NCBI GenBank assembly: GCA_015657535.1
Contig: JADHZB010001838.1
Location: forward strand, 1-64,000
Length of the DNA: 64,000 bases
Reading direction: 5' to 3'
Origin: Nephromyces sp. MM_2019
Lineage: Eukaryota > Apicomplexa > Aconoidasida > Nephromycida
Positions 37,901 through 49,656 of the stretch are shown here, piece after piece. The first letter of the stretch is position 1. Every line of letters begins with the position of its first letter. The notes under the pieces are model-generated. The model was given only the letters and a program-made list of their open reading frames with translations, was not told where the DNA came from and did not search any database. The translations under genes and the position numbers were made by a program.

Positions 37901-40109
37901 AAATAAACTTTTTTATGGAAAAATAGCGTAGAAGAGGAGAAAACTTGAAATTTTTAGAGTATTTGCAAGCTCTTTCTTGGTAAAATGATTTTTTTGGCAT
38001 TTCTCTGTTAAACTGTGCTTGCACACATGTTTTAGCCCGAATTCTGCAGTAATTAATGTTCGGATTTCTCTATTTTTTAGGTTAAGTTTAATTGTGGAAT
38101 CTAAGCATGGAAATGAGTGTTTGCATTACGTTTGTCTCTAGTAAACTCTTCACGTTTTATGCAAAATGCGAGTATAAATTATAGTAAGTTCTGAGACTAA
38201 ATTTAGAGAAGTTGAAAGTTATTGAATATAATATAAAAGATCTTTGGCTGGTATATTTGTTTGTCTAGGGATTCTGGTTTCGCACGTTTTAGTTTTTGTT
38301 AGTAGTTGTGCATGTGTGTGTGAAGCTCTAGGTTATCCATAGATGTGCGATTTGCTACTGTAGTAGTTATCTTCAAGAACGCTGGAAAGATCGGTGTTTA
38401 TACCCATTCTACATTGAAGAGGCTGCTTAAATGCCTTCATTTGCGCACTTTCTTTGACACATGTGGATGTTTTTGTGCTTTTTGTATGATTAATTAGAGG
38501 ATGATACTTTTTCTTGTGTAATTTGGCGTTTCTCTCACTTTTTGGAAGCTTTTTATCCGTGGCTTAGTTTTTACGTTGCTTTACGTGTGTGTACTACGTT
38601 GCTAGCATTCAGAGTATGTGTGTGTATGTGTGATGTATGTCTTTTATTTTTTCAGCAGTTTTACTCGTGATGTAGAGTGTCATACATTTTTACCTTCTCA
38701 GCTGTGCTTTTATGAGGGACCCGCATCTTCCCTTTCTCCCCAAATTTCTGAAGTTCAATACATTGAAAAGGTAATACAAGACAGAAGTTTTCATACAATT
38801 TGGTTTTATCTAAATTTATCATAGTCAGCTCTTGAGAGATTATGGGATAATCTCACAATTTTCCGGATTTATGTTGCAAAATATCCACACATTTCAGGCT
38901 GAAAATCGCTGTTTTTTTGAGATGCTAATTGATTTCGGAAACATTTTAATTTCCTGCTTTCCATTTATAAAATGATGTTTTCTCTGCTTCTGTACATTCT
39001 TGTTTCAATACGCCAGAAGGAGAATTTATCTTCTTTTCAGGCATTGCTAAAAAATGCTGCTAATAAGGAAGTAAATAATGAAATCAAAGCTGCTCTCTTG
39101 AATATTTTTGATTTCCTCTTCCTTTACTATTTGAGCAGTTTTTTTTAAATAAAACCAGCCTCCTTCTGTTGTTAAACAATCTTCTTCAAAGTATCTTTTA
39201 TGCTTTAGAAAATGTAGTTATTGATTCTTTATAAGCTACTAAAACATGAAATTTTCTGTTAGAAAAAATCAGAATTTTTGTGTTATCAATACTCTTTTTT
39301 TTTGTGATAAATTCTTGTGTGTATATACACTTTATCACCATTTTCATTAACTTTTGTGTTTGCAACTCTGCTCACAAATACATTTACTTTTATGTTTTTA
39401 TATACTTTTTTAGAAATACTTGGTAGTTTTGGTGATTTTTTTTTTCTGTACGCTTTCATGCATATCTCGACACACATACACATACGCACACACCCGCGCA
39501 CGTATTAAAAGTCATGTAGCAAAGCTCAAAAATTTAAGCTTAATGAGAGCCTGTAATGAAGGCATGATGCACTATCCCCATTGCTTTTGATGCCTGTTGG
39601 TAAAGAACAGGTAAAGAGAAGTGATGTATGTACAGGCTAGGTGCATGTGGTATTTTTTGAAGAAAACTAGTTAAAAGTGCAGTTAAGGATATACCACGTG
39701 GCTGCTTTAGAATTTTCTTTATTGTGTGTGTGAAGGTCTTTTTCCTGCCTCTTGATTATCGTTGGTTGCGGATTATTTTTCTTCCTGTCTCCTGATTACT
39801 TTATTTTCCTTTTGTATATATTCGCTGGAATATGGAATTTTAATGTCTAAAGCCTAGGAGCTGATTCAATTTTTCTGCACATGAACTGCTGTCTTTATTT
39901 CGTAGATTCCGTACTCAGAGGTGGAGCAAAGGATCCAGAATGACTCTGAGTTTCGAGTGACCCCCAATGGTATTAAGAAATTCATATTAAAAAGTATCTA
40001 CGTATTTTTGTGCCCCCGTGTGTGTGCTGTATTCGCTATAGCTATATTGGAACACCTGTGTGTGTGCCTCCAAGGAGTATCAAAATATTCTGTATGTATC
40101 AGGCGATAA
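34956..40109 (+). CDS. Nudix hydrolase of the YfcD / isopentenyl-isomerase-like group
   Basis: Five exons: 34956-35213, 36252-36392, 36911-37048, 38702-38770, 39906 to about 40109. All internal phases are 0. Seen: ELVVVVDEANHEVGRALRQ in exon 1, NLPHRSTCVFLYDRETNEIF in exon 2, and a complete Nudix box spanning exons 2-3 (G, five residues, E, seven residues, REL, then REECGI). YYEDKNTKVFTDFW and FYEGP follow, as in E. coli YfcD (YFEDKN...). The start is uncertain: ATG 34956 adds 47 residues before ATG 35097, which sits closer to the conserved part. The 3' end is also uncertain: exon 5 either reads to the stop at 40107-40109 or splices at about 39991 to a short exon ending at 40141-40143. The family hydrolyses nucleoside- or isoprenoid-linked diphosphates; the substrate here is unknown. 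Confidence 0.85.
37091..37391. repeat. Interstitial telomere-type array (CCCTAAA)n with assembly gap
   Basis: Near-perfect ccctaaa units run 37091-37226 and 37288-37378, split by 61 Ns (37227-37287). The motif aaaccaaccaccctaaa interrupts the array near its left part (about 37126-37143) and again near its right edge (about 37376-37393). The complement is TTTAGGG, the telomere unit of coccidians and plants. It is inside intron 3 of the Nudix gene (37049-38701), so it is not a chromosome end unless the scaffold was misjoined at the gap. Confidence 0.97.
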
Positions 40110-40143
40110 TGGAGTGGTTTCTGCATATGCAGACACTTCTTGA

Positions 40144-42031
40144 ATGGCTCTTGATTTACTTTTTTATCAATGAGTTATTAATAAAGTTTATAAAGGTTAA
40201 CTTTACATCTTATACAGCAAATATGCGCACACACCCTTTTCTTAATAAATGCTTGTCTCTACTACGTGAATGTGCATACACTTCATGTTCATCCTGTTCT
40301 TGTAGGTGCTACCCATTTCCAGGCTCTGAGTTACCTCATTGCTGATTGTGCTACTCGGAACCCTTTAGCTTAGATAATCTATTTATAAGCTCTTTAGTGG
40401 CAATAGAAGCCTAAAGGGAACTTTATGCCGAGCACCCACTTCTAATACAATTTAACGCGTCCTTTTCCTACGTGGATTCCTAGCAAAGACTTGCTCGTTT
40501 CGTATTTCACATCTTGGCATTCTTCATCACAACATATATATAGTACTGGTTTGGCAGTTTGATTTTCTTTAGAATTCATTTTGAAAAAATTTTGTTACAA
40601 TTATAAGTTGGTGCTTTTCTTCCTTTGTTAATATATCTGCCATTTTTTTCTGTGGGGTTTAGCCCTTTTTCCTGCAGTAGACTGAATATTCCTATGATGA
40701 GATTTTTCTATTAGGTTATAAGTAGGAAGCCAGCTTGATTTGTATATATTTTGGTGTGTTTTTAATATACTTTTTTACCATCTGCTAGTGTGTTGTATTT
40801 GTTAGCAGAAAGTGTGTCGTATTGATTTAATGCGTTCCCTCTGCATATGATGTATATATATGCGGTCTCCAAGGAAGTAGTGCTCTTACCCTTTACTCCC
40901 TCTGATCTTGTATGACCCCCGGTTCTTTGATTGCCTGGAAGTTCTGATGCCACGGCAAGACCGGGTATGGATGGCTTAGCTGCTGCACGAAGCAAGAGCT
41001 TTTTTTTAAGTAAGCATCAGTGTACAATGCTAAACTTATTTGTACAAGAAGGAAAGGCGTGCGCATATGCGCCTCTGCATCCTCTACTGTACTTTCTCCG
41101 GCAACCAATATGCAAAAAATTTTGTAATGTTTACTATATTATAGTTCCTTCATTTCTTTGCTCCATTCATTTCTTTACTCGGAGATCCGTGCGTACAAGG
41201 AGGCATAAACTAATAGCTTAACTTTTGTGGTTAGTGCCACCTTCTTCGTTTCAGCAAAGTTTCAAATGCCCTTTTTACAAAGTCCTGCCGCTGCGGCATC
41301 AATTATAGTGCTCCTAACCCTTTAAGGATTCTCATTGGAGAGAGAATGGAAAAAATTGTTAAAGTTTGTAAAGAAAGCATGTGCAGTCACTGCGATATTT
41401 TTGTTTCATTCATAATGAATGCTAGTTTATTGAATCAGCGTTGTTGTGCACGAACATCTTTTACTAGTACTACCACTGACTGAAATCACAAAGTCCTTTC
41501 CAAATCTAATTTTGTGCATTTCGTGCTTGATAGGAGCTTTTCCTACACGCAAACAACTTTGCTGTACTCTATTTATATTCTCTATGTTTTTTGGCAAGAC
41601 AGATCATTAGATTCATCTAGACGGATGAAAAAAGTGTCCAAAAAACTTACATGCGGGACTTTGCTCATAGTAAATACTGTGCAAAATGGAGAACTAACTC
41701 TTTCGGGAAAAAAAATTTTTAAATTTCAATCTTAAACTGCGTTGGAAAGAGTCTTTCTGCTTGTATCGCTTGCTTTTAACTGGTACAGGGGGACCCTGCG
41801 GTTGCAAGTTTTGCGCTAATTGTTATTTTTTCCCCTCTTTTTCCTAGCGTGTAACTTGTTCCCACACCGCTAGCGGCTAATTGAGGGTGTTTCAAGAACT
41901 CCTTTCTTCTTGATACTGATGTTAGCTGAAATTTCTAGAGAAATGAATTTGAATTCTACCATATCCCGGTAAATATTTATAGGGTATCAAAGTTGTGACT
42001 CTTTACCATATCCTGGGGTATACTTATCTGC
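40144..42031. other. No confident gene
   Basis: AT-rich with scattered short frames (40762-41221 on both strands, 41514-41735 on plus). Small patches of more balanced composition around 40930-41100 look like decayed coding sequence. No family recognised. Confidence 0.4.
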
Positions 42032-42502
42032 CTACGAACTTTGTGACAATTTGGAAAAGTTCTCGCGCTTAATACATGCTGACTCCTCTTGTGACGACTT
42101 GAATCTGGCTTGTGCGGCCAACTTTATCTCTTTTCTTTGAACCAATTGCTGCCAAAACTGAATCCCGTGAGCATCGTTTCCATTAGCCGAGTGGAGAAAT
42201 AAAAGTTGGGTGCCTCTTAAGCACAACCGGCAGGCACAGCTGCGCATATTCAGCGCTATTTTCTCATGTTCATCTTGGAAAAACTTGACAAATGTACGGG
42301 CACACTCGGTACCAAGCTCACATAAAGCAGCCGCCGAGAGAATCTGTAACTCTCTGGAGTGGGCGTGCAGAGCTGCCAAAAAACCAAGTCTTTGAGTCAA
42401 TGAGAGCTGCAAGTCATTAGAGTGGGCGTGTAGAGCCGCCGAAAAACAAAGTCCTTGAGTCAATTTAAGCGAATTTACAGCCTTGGTTGAGGTAGAAGCC
42501 AT
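42032..42502 (-). CDS. Unidentified 156-residue protein with an internal duplication
   Basis: A continuous frame on the minus strand from the ATG at 42502 to the stop at 42032, with balanced composition and a coding-like Ala/Leu/Ser/His/Gln/Glu mix. The N-terminal third carries a 21-residue tandem duplication (LTQ-x-L-x-F-x-AALHAHS-x-x-LQ twice) that is also visible in the DNA at a 63-base spacing (gagtgggcgtg at 42357 and 42420). The rest is predicted helical, with several Cys (CACRLCLRG). It could be a single-exon gene or a first exon. I do not recognise the family. It stands alone on its strand. Confidence 0.5.
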   Translation of the reverse strand: MASTSTKAVNSLKLTQGLCFSAALHAHSNDLQLSLTQRLGFLAALHAHSRELQILSAAALCELGTECARTFVKFFQDEHEKIALNMRSCACRLCLRGTQLLFLHSANGNDAHGIQFWQQLVQRKEIKLAAQARFKSSQEESACIKRENFSKLSQSS

Positions 42503-44572
42503 AACAGGCGATCAATTTAGATGCAGTTTAAGCAATAGTAGTAGAAGTAGTACTGACTTGTCTAGAAAAATCTCATTTTACCGACTGCACAAATGAGGCG
42601 TTCATCTGCTGATAAGGGCAGGTCAATATTGTACTAATCTTTTTTTGGGACCCAGCATAGGTACTTACCCTAGCATAGCAATACAGATGTAAGTAATTTA
42701 CCAAAATATGCTTCAAATATTAATCAAGAGCATATTTTCAGCAGCATTGGGAGGGAAAAAAGCAAGACCATAAAGAGGTGAATAAGCAAAAAATAAAAAA
42801 AAGAGGGTAAAAGACAAGGTATGGCAAGGAACAACATGGTACCGAACTAGAGCAAGCGAGAGCAGTATCAAACACCTATATCGAGAGGCAATTGTTGCAA
42901 TTCTAAACTGTGATAATGTGGTATGCTTATCTTCCTTGCTGTCCTCACAATAAGCTTAGCACCACCATCTGCGACTTCTAACTAAATTTAGTAAAATAGG
43001 CTATAAAATCGAAAATTCAAAAAAGATTAGATTTGCAAAAAAATCTAATGACATCGGTTTCCATCAGCAAATTTTGGAGTCATTGGCTTATTTATGAGCA
43101 TCCCATTCGTACCGTCGGTCGCGTAATAGGTTAGCCACCAGTCCCGCACGCGATGACATGAAGATGCGCCTCTTCAACCGCGGCTAATATTATGATTACA
43201 CACACATCACGATATTCGCGGGCAATGCTACATGCTTTATCGAGTATCTTCCACCATTAGCTGTAGGTTTCCGCCTGGTTGCCTAAAGCGCTAGTTTGCT
43301 TATAATTTTCTTCTGTATAATTCCGAGAAGCATTGCATCTCTGACATCTCCAGGTGAGTATTTGTTGCCCTCTCCCCGGTATGCATGATAAGGGAGGACG
43401 ACTGCAATGCCGGGTAGAGGGCTGCTTTTACTTCTATTCATACTTTTTCTCCTCCAACGTCTTGCACTGCAAAGGTTGGGGTAAAAGCTCAAGGTATGGG
43501 GCTGTAGGTACTTCGTACAGATGCAGGAGGGTGATTGCAAGAGTTTTTATGACAGTAATGAATTACGTGTCTATTGAAGCAGGAATGAAACTGCAATTTG
43601 GATGACAAAGGCAGAGTGGATGAGATTATTTGCCGCTGCGGCCGCTAGCAAAAGCAATTATAATTGATTTTCTAGCATAAGCTTGACTTGTTTATGCGAT
43701 TAGTGATTGATTAGCCTTTCCTTGTCTGAAACTTTTTCTTTTTCTCGCCCTGAGTTGTGCAACAGGATGTATTTCTCCCCAATTTTCGCCTGGTTTTGCG
43801 TCATAAGTTTGCCCTTCACGGTAATCATATTATGCTGTTTGCCTCTGAATCGAAGATAAGTCTCTTGCAATTCTCTATCATTTAAGCAATCGCTGTAATA
43901 TTGAAGTACTCTTAGTGTGACTCGCCACCTCCTCAAATACTTGCATGATTGAAGATAACGAAATACTTTGAAAATGTGAATTTTTGACACTTTTTCTTCT
44001 ATTTTTACGTTTTAAATTCTTTTTGAGGGCAGTACCTATTGCCGGGAGTGTGGTGTGCCTCTATATTCGAACGAGTCATTATATTTTATCAATCAAAGAA
44101 TGGTCCCCTTCATTTTTTTTTCTGCAGATGTTGGTACTACTCATATTTTTCTTTATATTACTATGAATGTCTGACTCTGTAAAATCCTGTAACTTGGCAA
44201 CATTTTCTGTATTTATTTGGCGACTCTCCTTTACGTTAAAGCTTATGTCTTTAAAATGTGATTAGCTTTTTTCTGAAAAATTCTGTGTTACTATTCTAGC
44301 GGTGTCTTTAATTGGGAAGGAGGCAATTTGTTGAATAAAAGGGGCACTATGAAGCTTGCTAAGGCAAGCAGAAGAAGATTGAAGAATTTTAAAAGGAAGA
44401 GATGTGAAATTTTGGATTTTTTTCCGCTATGGAGTAAATACATTACTTGTATGAAAAGGCCGAGATGTTTAGAGAACTTGCTTGGAACGTGTAATTCGCT
44501 GTACAAAACTAGACCATGGCTCTTGTAAAAATTTTTTGTTTTCTCACAATTTACAGACTTCGATGAAATCTC
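42503..44572. other. Coding remnants on the minus strand, no intact gene
   Basis: On the minus strand, 43540-43283 reads a segment with PLPGIAVVLPYHAYRGEG and YSPGDVRDAMLLG. Further down, about 43262-43138, a second frame of about 40 codons contains CSIAREYRDV and EEAHLHVIACGTGG. The frames do not join cleanly. A Lys/Arg/Glu-rich frame at 43990-43700 may be a separate exon. Composition is more balanced than the surroundings. Best read as a decayed gene or unrecognised exons; the family is unknown. Confidence 0.35.
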
Positions 44573-44665
44573 GTGAGAACTAATAGTTTAAACAACATAG
44601 TAGTGCTGCTCTACGGACAATTAATCCTCGTCAGGAGCTCGTTTGAAAATGCTTATGAATATAGG

Positions 44666-44878
44666 ATGAAAGGGCTACGCTTAGACCCTTCTCTTGCGGT
44701 GCTTTACAGGGGGGTAGTTAGGGCATGCCGTGAGACTTTTAAAAATGATGTGGAAGTTCAGTCTGGAGTATTGATTGAATTGAAAAAGTTTATGAGGGAA
44801 AAGCCTTCCGGCATGTCGTTGGATTGCTTGAAGGATGAGCTTCTTCAGGCTGCCAGATTTATCCGGTATTGTAGATAG
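44666..44878 (+). CDS. LYR-motif protein, MZM1/LYRM7-like
   Basis: A 70-residue frame starting at the ATG at 44666. Seen: LAVLYRGVVRACRETF near the N-terminus, that is the L-Y-R motif followed by an Arg/Ala helix with a conserved Phe, then LIELKKFMREKP and a C-terminal helix LLQAARFIRYC. This pattern (A-x-YR-x-LLRA-x-R-x-x-F, basic helix, final helix ending FLR-like) fits the MZM1/LYRM7 branch, small mitochondrial matrix factors that act with the Rieske subunit of complex III. The open frame continues upstream without a good start, so an N-terminal exon may be missing. The subgroup is inference; LYR membership is likelier than the exact subtype. Confidence 0.5.
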   Translation: MKGLRLDPSLAVLYRGVVRACRETFKNDVEVQSGVLIELKKFMREKPSGMSLDCLKDELLQAARFIRYCR

Positions 44879-46656
44879 TTGTGTTTTTTTTTGTTTTTCC
44901 GCTTTTTTTTTTTATTTCTAGAATTAAGGTTAAAAAAAATTTTCATGCTTACATGTTCCATATAGCTAGAATCTGTGTGTGTTGGTTCCATAAAACCATC
45001 AACTGTATGTGTTGAATACTATTTGTTTTTTCGTGATGAGCAAGTGTTATATAGGTTTTTTGCTCGCTGTATTCCGTAACTATTTTAGCTCTTTGCTACG
45101 TTTACCACTTGTTCACCTAGCATCGCGTGTAGGTAAGAAAATTCATTGGCTAAGAAGCGATCAATATGATATGAACAGATTAGAGGCAACACAAAATCTC
45201 CTTACTCATAGTCAACATATATTTTTTAGATTTGCTCGAATTGCAATACTCTGCTTCGTTAACTTGAATTTTTTTCATCAGCTCCAACATAGTGCAAGCT
45301 GAGATAAACCCATCTACGGGGAATTACAAGGCGAAGATAAGGCAATCCCACGTGGAACTAGGATCGGTTGTTGAGTTGAAAACTTTTGAAGACTCCAATT
45401 TAAAAGTCTAAATCTAAATGGATCGAAACTTTTGAAGAATTTTAGGCCTTCCTGCATCCAGCTTATTCGCTGTAGCAGAAAATTTAGAGTGGATTTCTGC
45501 CGAGTTTGATAACTTTTTAACTTTAATAAATGTATTAACATTTTGAATAATCTGTAGGGCCCATGTGTGTGTGGTGCATATTTATGATATGTCAGTCAGA
45601 GATTAGACCGCGAGCTTAGAAGCGAGATTTTCTCTGGAAGTCAAGAATGCAGTGTCCTGGAGTAGTGTTTCTAATGGTTTTTCATAGGTATAGACATGGA
45701 AACCGCGTGTGCAGAGGCTTGCACATTCAAAAGGAAGAATCAGAGCGCCCCTGCGAAAACTGAGCATTCAATTACTTAGTTTTTCGCTAAAAATCCTCAT
45801 TAAGTGGTTCTCGTTTCCACTCATGCTTTCTCCACTATTAACTTTCACGGTTTTGCACACAGTGTAACTTTGAACTGCTGGCAGTACTATCATGACTGGC
45901 TTACCTTCTCTATTGCTCACTGCGCTGTCTATCTCCTCTTCCTTTTCATCTGAATGTAGTGGGAATTGTTCAGGATCAACATTCTTTTAAAGAATGTAGT
46001 GTAGTTAATTCATGGCCTCCGCGTGCATCACTGCTTAATTTTCCTGGCTCCTTGGTAGCTTTTCTTCTCACTCCCTCACGGAAACTATATCTTACGCACC
46101 TAGATCTGCTCTGAAACGCGGCGAAACTCACTTTCTACATTGTTCTTCACGAAAAGTCTTTACAGTATGGGTATATATACTGTGCATGGTTACAAAGTAC
46201 CAGCAGTACTGTGTCTCCGAGGGGTACAGGGTTCCAGCAGTGCTGTCTCCAAGTGGGTCGTACTGCGATGAAGCTTCTGGGAAGCATCTCTTAAAGGCAC
46301 AAGAAGCCTATAAAGTGATATAATCATGGTGCCTTTGCAAACCTTTGATAAAATGGTTTTGGTTGTCATCACTTTGTACTGCGCGAGTTGCGTCACACCT
46401 CCCCGGGGGGATGTGACTTAAATTTTTGGGTTGCTACGCATTTAGACGGCCCTTTGTTCAGATAGTTTAACAGAGTCACTTGATATTCCATTGTGTAATA
46501 CATTCATCTTTCTGAATAAAATAAATTTCAAAAGCAATTAATTGAAAACAAAAGTCCTGAAAATACTTTAGGCGAAATTTTCATATTAAAGACTAAAATC
46601 AAACGAACTGAATTTGCAACAAATCTCGGACCCCATTATTGCTTTCTTTCTACCTT
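44879..46656. other. No confident gene
   Basis: Short frames at 45009-45302 (+), 45314-45541 (-) and 46190-46396 (-). A small imperfect duplication containing ccagcagt...ctgt..ctcc lies at 46199-46257. No motif or splice chain seen. Confidence 0.4.
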
Positions 46657-47181
46657 TTAAAATTTGCGGTTGTGCGCTTTTTTGCGCTTTTTTTCGCACT
46701 TGCTCCTGTTTGGGTGAGTTCCTGCGGTTGCAGCCCTCCGCAGCTTTTTCAGTCTATTCTTAAATTTCGATTGTCCAAAAGATTTTTTACGAATTGACCC
46801 CTCTCGTGTTGGAGAGGGGAATGTGCAGATGGACAGCAGAGAAGGATTCGTTTTATCAGGAAAATTTGAGTGTACTGTTGGATGGGTCATTATGTTTCAT
46901 AACCCACGCTCTCTTGGCCTTCTTAGATTTAATTGTACACAAGGATGATAAATAGTATCATCTTGAAAATGCATAATAATTTCTCGTATGAGAATAATAG
47001 GTTGTTTTTTAACCAGATTATACGCTAGGAGGACTCCTTGCATTTTGTGGGTGTTTCGAAACTTCGAATATCCGCGGCATCTACTAATGTCATTCGGCGC
47101 TTTGTTTAAAGGCAAGTTTTTTGCAGCATAGACGTGTACTTGACTGCAAAAAGACGGCAATTCACTATATTGACGGAACAC
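46657..47181 (-). pseudogene. Two in-frame ORF halves separated by a TGA
   Basis: On the minus strand a frame runs from 47181 to a TGA at 46897-46899 and reopens in the same frame two codons later at 46890, continuing to 46657. Read through, it would be about 174 residues, with a hydrophobic middle (QPIILIREIIMHF) and a very basic end (KFKNRLKKLRRAA, KCEKKRKKAH). The single stop could be a pseudogene lesion, a sequencing error, or the boundary of an unseen intron. No family recognised. Confidence 0.35.
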
Positions 47182-47303
47182 CCTGATACTTTAAGTCGGC
47201 TCCCGTAACTGATAAGCCTTCAGTAGCTTTGGCATAAAATACATTTTTGTTTGAGGACTTCAGCTTAATTATTGCAAAAGCGTAACTATGGCGTGAAATT
47301 GCA

Positions 47304-47456
47304 ATGTCCACGTCTGCCAATGTAGGTATGCCTGCATCAGAAACTATAGCATTAGCTCGAGCACATAAGCTTGCTCAGATGAGATCAGACTATCTGGCAA
47401 AGAATGCCTCTCTATCAACTATGGGGAGAAAGAAAAGGCTTTTTTATCTTTGGTAG
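47304..47456 (+). CDS. Short ORF or first exon, 50 residues, unidentified
   Basis: ATG at 47304, stop at 47454-47456. The composition is strikingly coding-like for this region: Ala/Ser-rich start, then IALARAHKLAQMRSDYLAKN, a likely amphipathic helix, then GRKKR. A gtagct donor-like string overlaps the stop, so this may be the first exon of a longer gene whose other exons I could not find. Confidence 0.3.
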   Translation: MSTSANVGMPASETIALARAHKLAQMRSDYLAKNASLSTMGRKKRLFYLW

Positions 47457-49656
47457 CTCGCCGTCTTCTGCCCTCAAATAGTTTAGTTAGATTGGACAGA
47501 TTTTAATCTATTTTTAGCTACTTTGTTTACTCTTTACAATATCTTCATAGTTTAAACCACTACATCATCAGCCAGTTTGTTTGCTCTTTGCGATATCCTC
47601 AAACTGCAAACCACTACAGCTTCAGCCAGTAAATTAACCCGCTCATCTAAATGCCTCCTCTTGTACGCGTTCCTCCAGAAATTTCCATCTATTTCGTCTC
47701 GCGTGGATTTGCTCTTATATGCAACGTGCGCGGCGCCACTATATCAAGCATTTCATCTTTAGAATAAAAACTTGCTTGTATTGATAAGGCGTAATACGTT
47801 GGAGTGATATTATTAGAATTTTTCTTCCTAGGAGAGGAATGGCTAGCAATGGAATTCGTTTGCGAAGATAACTACCTTTTGATGAAGCAATTTTTTAACT
47901 GGCGGTTTTACCCCTTCTACCAACGACTTTCCTCTTTAGAGCTATGTCAAGCGTCACATTACAATATTTTTTTCTGATATCTTCTAGCAGTGACAGCAAA
48001 CATTTTATCAATTAAAGAAAGAAAAACATTTTTCCAGGAAATCAAGGGTCCTCTTCTTGGAATATATTTCAATTTCAAGCGAAATAAGTGAATCATATCT
48101 CGATGCTGCATTAGAGTAATAATAGCCTTTAGGCCGCGATAAAGTTGACAAATATTATACACTCGTGTACTCGTACGTTTTTATACTACATCGATCGCGC
48201 TTGAACCGCTTCGTTAAGCTGATAGAAGTAGTTTTTGACAAGTATTTCGTTTTTAGTATTATATTTTCCATCCCTATTAGAAGGGATTTTTAACTGTTTT
48301 TAACAACCTCAATTAAAATGTGCTTACCTGCTGGAATTTCATCTATATATTCGATTTTTTTATAACATCCTCTGCATAAGTAGGATTTTCGTAGTTCTTT
48401 ACCAACCCAACCGGCTGAGAACTGACCCACCCTTCCAAACTCCAAGGCCGAATTTCACGGTTTTAAGCTGATACAGCCTTGAAAAAAACCAAAAAAAAGG
48501 GAAAAGATGAGAGAGGGCTTGCCTCGTCTTACACGGTATTGTGATGCAGGCTTTGCAGCCTCTATGACATCGCCCTCTTGTACATATAATTAAAAATAAA
48601 AATTTGCATGGAATACAATATTTTACCGTATACCCAACAGTTCCGGGACTTGGTAACATGGCATTCTACCATGGTATCTACGCTTGTAAGTTTGCAAGTC
48701 CATGTCTTTGGCGAATCGGATGTACGATTAATAGTTGATATTCACATGTTTTTAAGCAGCAGTGATGGAGGACGCATGCCTTTGATGTTATCAAATTACG
48801 CACAGCTATTTTTGTATCACTTTTAATAGACAAGACACGTGTGCACACTTGTATCTTTCAATGTTCCAAGCAAGAATCTTCCGCTTATTTTCTCATCTCA
48901 AGATTCCTATACATACAAAGCTCGTCTCAGGGGGTATCTAAACACTATTTATGCTACTGTGTGTGCGTTTCATTAAGAGTTTTATCTTTATTTTGGTTTT
49001 GGTAGCGCAAAAATGGTTCACTTACTAGCCTAAACTGCTGCCCTATGTAATATGACAGAAGTTATCAGCTACAATATACAGTAAAACCACTGCAGACTCC
49101 CCTTTTCTGAGTTTTTATACACTTAAGGCTCACAGGATCGGAGAATATGGCCGAGCATTGCATGGTTTTAATGCAAAAAAAGCGATGAGCCTACAAATTT
49201 TAGTGCATTCTCTAGATTATAGCATACCTATATTGCTAGATTCACATTTTAAATATAATTTTGTACCTCACATTTTTCATGTGGAGTGAAAGTAGCGACT
49301 TGACATGCAGCTTGAGGCGAAACATAGAAAATATAGCAAAAAAACAAAAATAAGGCAAAAAACATCAAGTTTGGCGACACGAATAGCAAAGGATTGAAAG
49401 CTCGTGTTATTCACTATTAACACGGATGAAAATCAGAAATATAAAACCTGCAGAAAGAAACCCTGCAAAAATATACCAGAAAAACAGTTAGCAGCACTAC
49501 AGAAATAGTGTTTTAAGATGGCGAATAAACAAACCGAAAAGCTCATAGCGAGTAAACAACGTTTTTATAAACATACACTTACAGTTTTCAGCAAGCTCTG
49601 CATCAAACTAAATGCATAATATCCAGTGAAAATTTAATAAGTATACGAAATCTAAC
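47457..49656. other. No confident gene
   Basis: AT-rich. The frame 48608-48826 (+) has a gtaagt donor at about 48688 after MEYNILPYTQQFRDLV and could hold one exon. No other support. Confidence 0.35.
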
